Translations under genes and position numbers: made by a program
Notes under the pieces: model-generated
The model's database searches: none
What the model saw: only the letters and a program-made list of their open reading frames with translations
Told to the model about the DNA's origin: nothing
Shown here: piece after piece, positions 4,216 to 6,334 of the stretch
How positions within the stretch are numbered: position 1 is the first letter of the stretch
How the letters are laid out: the number at the start of each line of letters is the position of its first letter
DNA from: an uncultured Lachnospiraceae bacterium
GTDB taxonomy: Bacteria > Bacillota > Clostridia > Lachnospirales > Lachnospiraceae
Direction: 5' to 3'
NCBI GenBank assembly: GCA_946409475.1
Contig: CAMJWQ010000208.1
Location: 1-6,334, forward strand
Length of the DNA stretch: 6,334 nt

Positions 4216-6303
4216 TTATTCTCCTTCCGAAACCACTTTACTTGCTCTAAGGGCTATTTCATTTTCCTGTACATCACTTGGCGCCTGCTCATATCTGGCA
4301 AAGGTATAGGAAAATTCTCCCCATCCTCCCGTCATGGAACGCAGATCCGTTCCGTATCCGTTCAGACCGGTCATTGGGATATCTGCTTCAATAGTCTGTT
4401 TGCCGGGTCCGGCCGGATTCATGCCAAGAACACGGCCTCGTTTTTTATTTAAGTCCCCCATAATATCACCGGTAAACTTATCCGGTATTGTTACCTTTAA
4501 ATTCGCAATAGGTTCCAGTAATATAGGAGAAGCTTCTAAAAAACCTTTTTTAAAGGCCTGTATGGTTGCCATTTTAAATGCCATTTCGGAGGAATCTACC
4601 GGATGATAGGAACCGTCATAAAGAACGGCCTTTACTCCCACAACAGGATAGGCAGCCAAAGGTCCTTTTTGTACGGCCTCCTGTAACCCCTTTTCCACAG
4701 CAGGAAAATAATTCTTTGGTACGGCTCCGCCAACAACGATTTGTTCAAAGACATAAGGAGCTTCTAAATCTCCGGAAGGCTCAAAGGTCATTTTTACATG
4801 TCCGTATTGGCCATGACCTCCCGATTGCTTTTTATACTTTGATTCCACATCGGATTTTTTACGTATGGTTTCTCTAAAGGCTACTTTAGGCTTAGTCAGC
4901 TCAATTTCCACTCGATATTTCGTAGTAAGTTTATCAGCTACAATATCTAAGTGCTGTTCTCCTATTCCATATAATAGAGACTGGTGGTTTTCTGCATCGC
5001 TCTCCTGCTTTAATGTCAAATCCTCCTGCATTAACTTTGCCAATGCCTGGGATATTTTATCTTCATCACCTTTGTTTTTAGCCTTATAGCGCATACAGGT
5101 ATAAGGTATGGATATTTTTGTCTTTCCGTATTTTACAGGTGCAGCTTTTGTAGATAAGGTATCTCCCGTATTGGCATCCAGCTTTCCTATCGCACCAATA
5201 TCACCTGCATGGAGTTCTTTTATTTCTACTGGCTTATTACCGCATAGTACATATAGCTTACTAATTTTTTCTTCCGTATCCATATCTACATTGAAAACAG
5301 TATCATCTGATTTTAAAACCCCGGAATTTATCTTAATTAAGGAATATTTACCGATAAAGGGGTCTACGATCGTTTTAAATATATAAGAAGATTTTGCTTT
5401 TGCAAAATCATAATTTGCTTTAAAAATTTCATTTGTCTTCATATTAATTCCGCCGCACTCCCTTAATTCAGGGCTGGGAAAATATTTGACAATATCCGTC
5501 AGCAGGGTAAATGTGCCTTGCGCCAATATATTGGAACCCATTGTTATGGGAACTATGCTTCCGTCTATCACATTGGTTCTGACAGCGGAACGTATCTCAT
5601 CTTCCGAAAAAGCTTCTCCGCTGAAATACCGGTCCATTAATTCTTCACTGGTTTCTGCAACAGCCTCCAATAAGGTGTTACGGTATAATTCCAAATTTGA
5701 TTTTGAATATTCGGGGATTTCGCAGGGCTCTACCTCACCCTTACTGTTCCATCGGTTTGCTGTTTCACTGACTACATTAACATATCCTACAAACTTTTCC
5801 TTTTCACGTATGGGTAAATGAAAAGGTGCTATTTTTTTACCATACAGCTTTGTTAAATCCTCCACTACTTGCCGAAAGCTTGCATTGTCAATATCCATCT
5901 CCGTTACATAAAACATTCTTGGCAGTTTATATCTTTCACACAGCTCCCAGGCCTTCTCCGTCCCCACTTCGACTCCCGACTTACCGGATACCACTATAAT
6001 GGCCGCATCTGCCACGCCGGCGGCTTCCTCTACTTCTCCTATAAAATCAAAGTATCCGGGGGTATCCAATATGTTGATTTTTGTATTATCCCATATAATG
6101 GGAACAAGTGAAGTAGTAATGGAAAATTGTCTTTTCTGTTCTTCCTTATCAAAATCACTGATTGTATTTCCATCTGTTGTTTTACCCATTCGATTCGTTA
6201 GTCCTGATAAATAAGCCATGGCTTCTACCAAACTGGTTTTGCCACAGCCACCGTGCCCCAAAAGAACGACATTACGAATATTATTTGTTGTGTAAACGTT
6301 CAT
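4216..6303 (-). CDS. EF-G-like translational GTPase (EF-G paralogue, FusA2-type)
   Basis: The 695-residue protein has the full EF-G domain order. The GTPase domain has a P-loop GHGGCGKT (residues 16-23), instead of the AHIDAGKT of canonical EF-G, and a G3 motif DTPGY (80-84). The G4 position reads TEMD (134-137) where NKXD is normal. Domain II follows at about 300-390, domain III at about 395-470, and domain IV contains SGGHGQYGHV (494-503) and YHPVDSSEMAFKMA (566-579). A C-terminal domain V contains RGRVLGM (622-628). The P-loop places it in the EF-G-like paralogue subfamily rather than housekeeping EF-G or TetM-type protection proteins. Paralogues of this kind are often annotated as elongation factor G; their exact ribosomal step is unsettled. 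GGAGG (complement of 6311-6315), seven bases before the ATG at 6303, supports the start, and a terminator follows the stop. No ribosomal-protein or tuf genes adjoin it. Confidence 0.93.
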   Translation of the reverse strand: MNVYTTNNIRNVVLLGHGGCGKTSLVEAMAYLSGLTNRMGKTTDGNTISDFDKEEQKRQFSITTSLVPIIWDNTKINILDTPGYFDFIGEVEEAAGVADAAIIVVSGKSGVEVGTEKAWELCERYKLPRMFYVTEMDIDNASFRQVVEDLTKLYGKKIAPFHLPIREKEKFVGYVNVVSETANRWNSKGEVEPCEIPEYSKSNLELYRNTLLEAVAETSEELMDRYFSGEAFSEDEIRSAVRTNVIDGSIVPITMGSNILAQGTFTLLTDIVKYFPSPELRECGGINMKTNEIFKANYDFAKAKSSYIFKTIVDPFIGKYSLIKINSGVLKSDDTVFNVDMDTEEKISKLYVLCGNKPVEIKELHAGDIGAIGKLDANTGDTLSTKAAPVKYGKTKISIPYTCMRYKAKNKGDEDKISQALAKLMQEDLTLKQESDAENHQSLLYGIGEQHLDIVADKLTTKYRVEIELTKPKVAFRETIRKKSDVESKYKKQSGGHGQYGHVKMTFEPSGDLEAPYVFEQIVVGGAVPKNYFPAVEKGLQEAVQKGPLAAYPVVGVKAVLYDGSYHPVDSSEMAFKMATIQAFKKGFLEASPILLEPIANLKVTIPDKFTGDIMGDLNKKRGRVLGMNPAGPGKQTIEADIPMTGLNGYGTDLRSMTGGWGEFSYTFARYEQAPSDVQENEIALRASKVVSEGE

Positions 6304-6334
6304 ACAAATTCCTCCAATTCAATGAAATTTAGAT

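Noticed and set aside
4334..6214. Several plus-strand open frames of 70-111 codons opposite the EF-G-like gene
   Set aside because: All are antisense to a complete, conserved GTPase and show no independent start signals or motifs.
4216..6303. Ribosomal protection protein of the TetM/TetO type
   Set aside because: The P-loop GHGGCGKT and the domain IV motif SGGHGQYGHV fit EF-G-like paralogues, whereas TetM-type proteins carry an AHVDAGKT P-loop.

Overview
The window looks like chromosomal DNA of an AT-rich Gram-positive anaerobe of the Clostridia, most likely Lachnospiraceae. This rests on strong AGGAG-type ribosome binding sites, AT-rich spacers, a BlaI/BlaR1-type regulator pair with a Clostridia-style C-terminus, and a divergent EF-G paralogue. 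No rRNA or tRNA gene, CRISPR array or intact insertion sequence is visible.

Layout. Positions 1-153 (minus) hold the start of a small membrane protein with its own promoter. Positions 292-1021 (minus) are gene debris: the C-terminal end of a membrane protein that resembles an ABC-2 permease, an unrecognised stretch, and the last part of a sensor histidine kinase ATPase domain fused in frame to that stretch. Positions 1080-3235 (plus) carry an intact two-gene operon, a BlaI/MecI-type repressor and a BlaR1-type M56 membrane metalloprotease, behind a well-formed promoter with repeated operator-like sites. A long hairpin follows at 3320-3360. Positions 3411-3674 (minus) hold a short fragment that resembles an IS110-family transposase. 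Positions 3697-4017 (minus) encode a single-domain rhodanese. Positions 4216-6303 (minus) encode a complete EF-G-like translational GTPase ending at an intrinsic terminator.

The middle block, about 848 to 3690, is visibly more GC-rich than both flanks in its kinase, blaI and early blaR1 parts. It is bordered by broken genes and carries a possible transposase remnant. I read it as a horizontally acquired scar in an AT-rich chromosome.

Working together: the repressor and protease should form a self-regulating switch in which BlaR1 senses a signal outside the cell and triggers inactivation of BlaI. No beta-lactamase or other target gene is present, and the sensor part is not a penicillin-binding domain but two copies of an unrelated repeat. 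The signal and regulon are therefore unknown. The EF-G paralogue and rhodanese look like ordinary host genes. I found no clearly new multi-gene system; the most interesting items are the non-penicillin-binding BlaR1, its operator region and the altered nucleotide-specificity motif of the EF-G paralogue.
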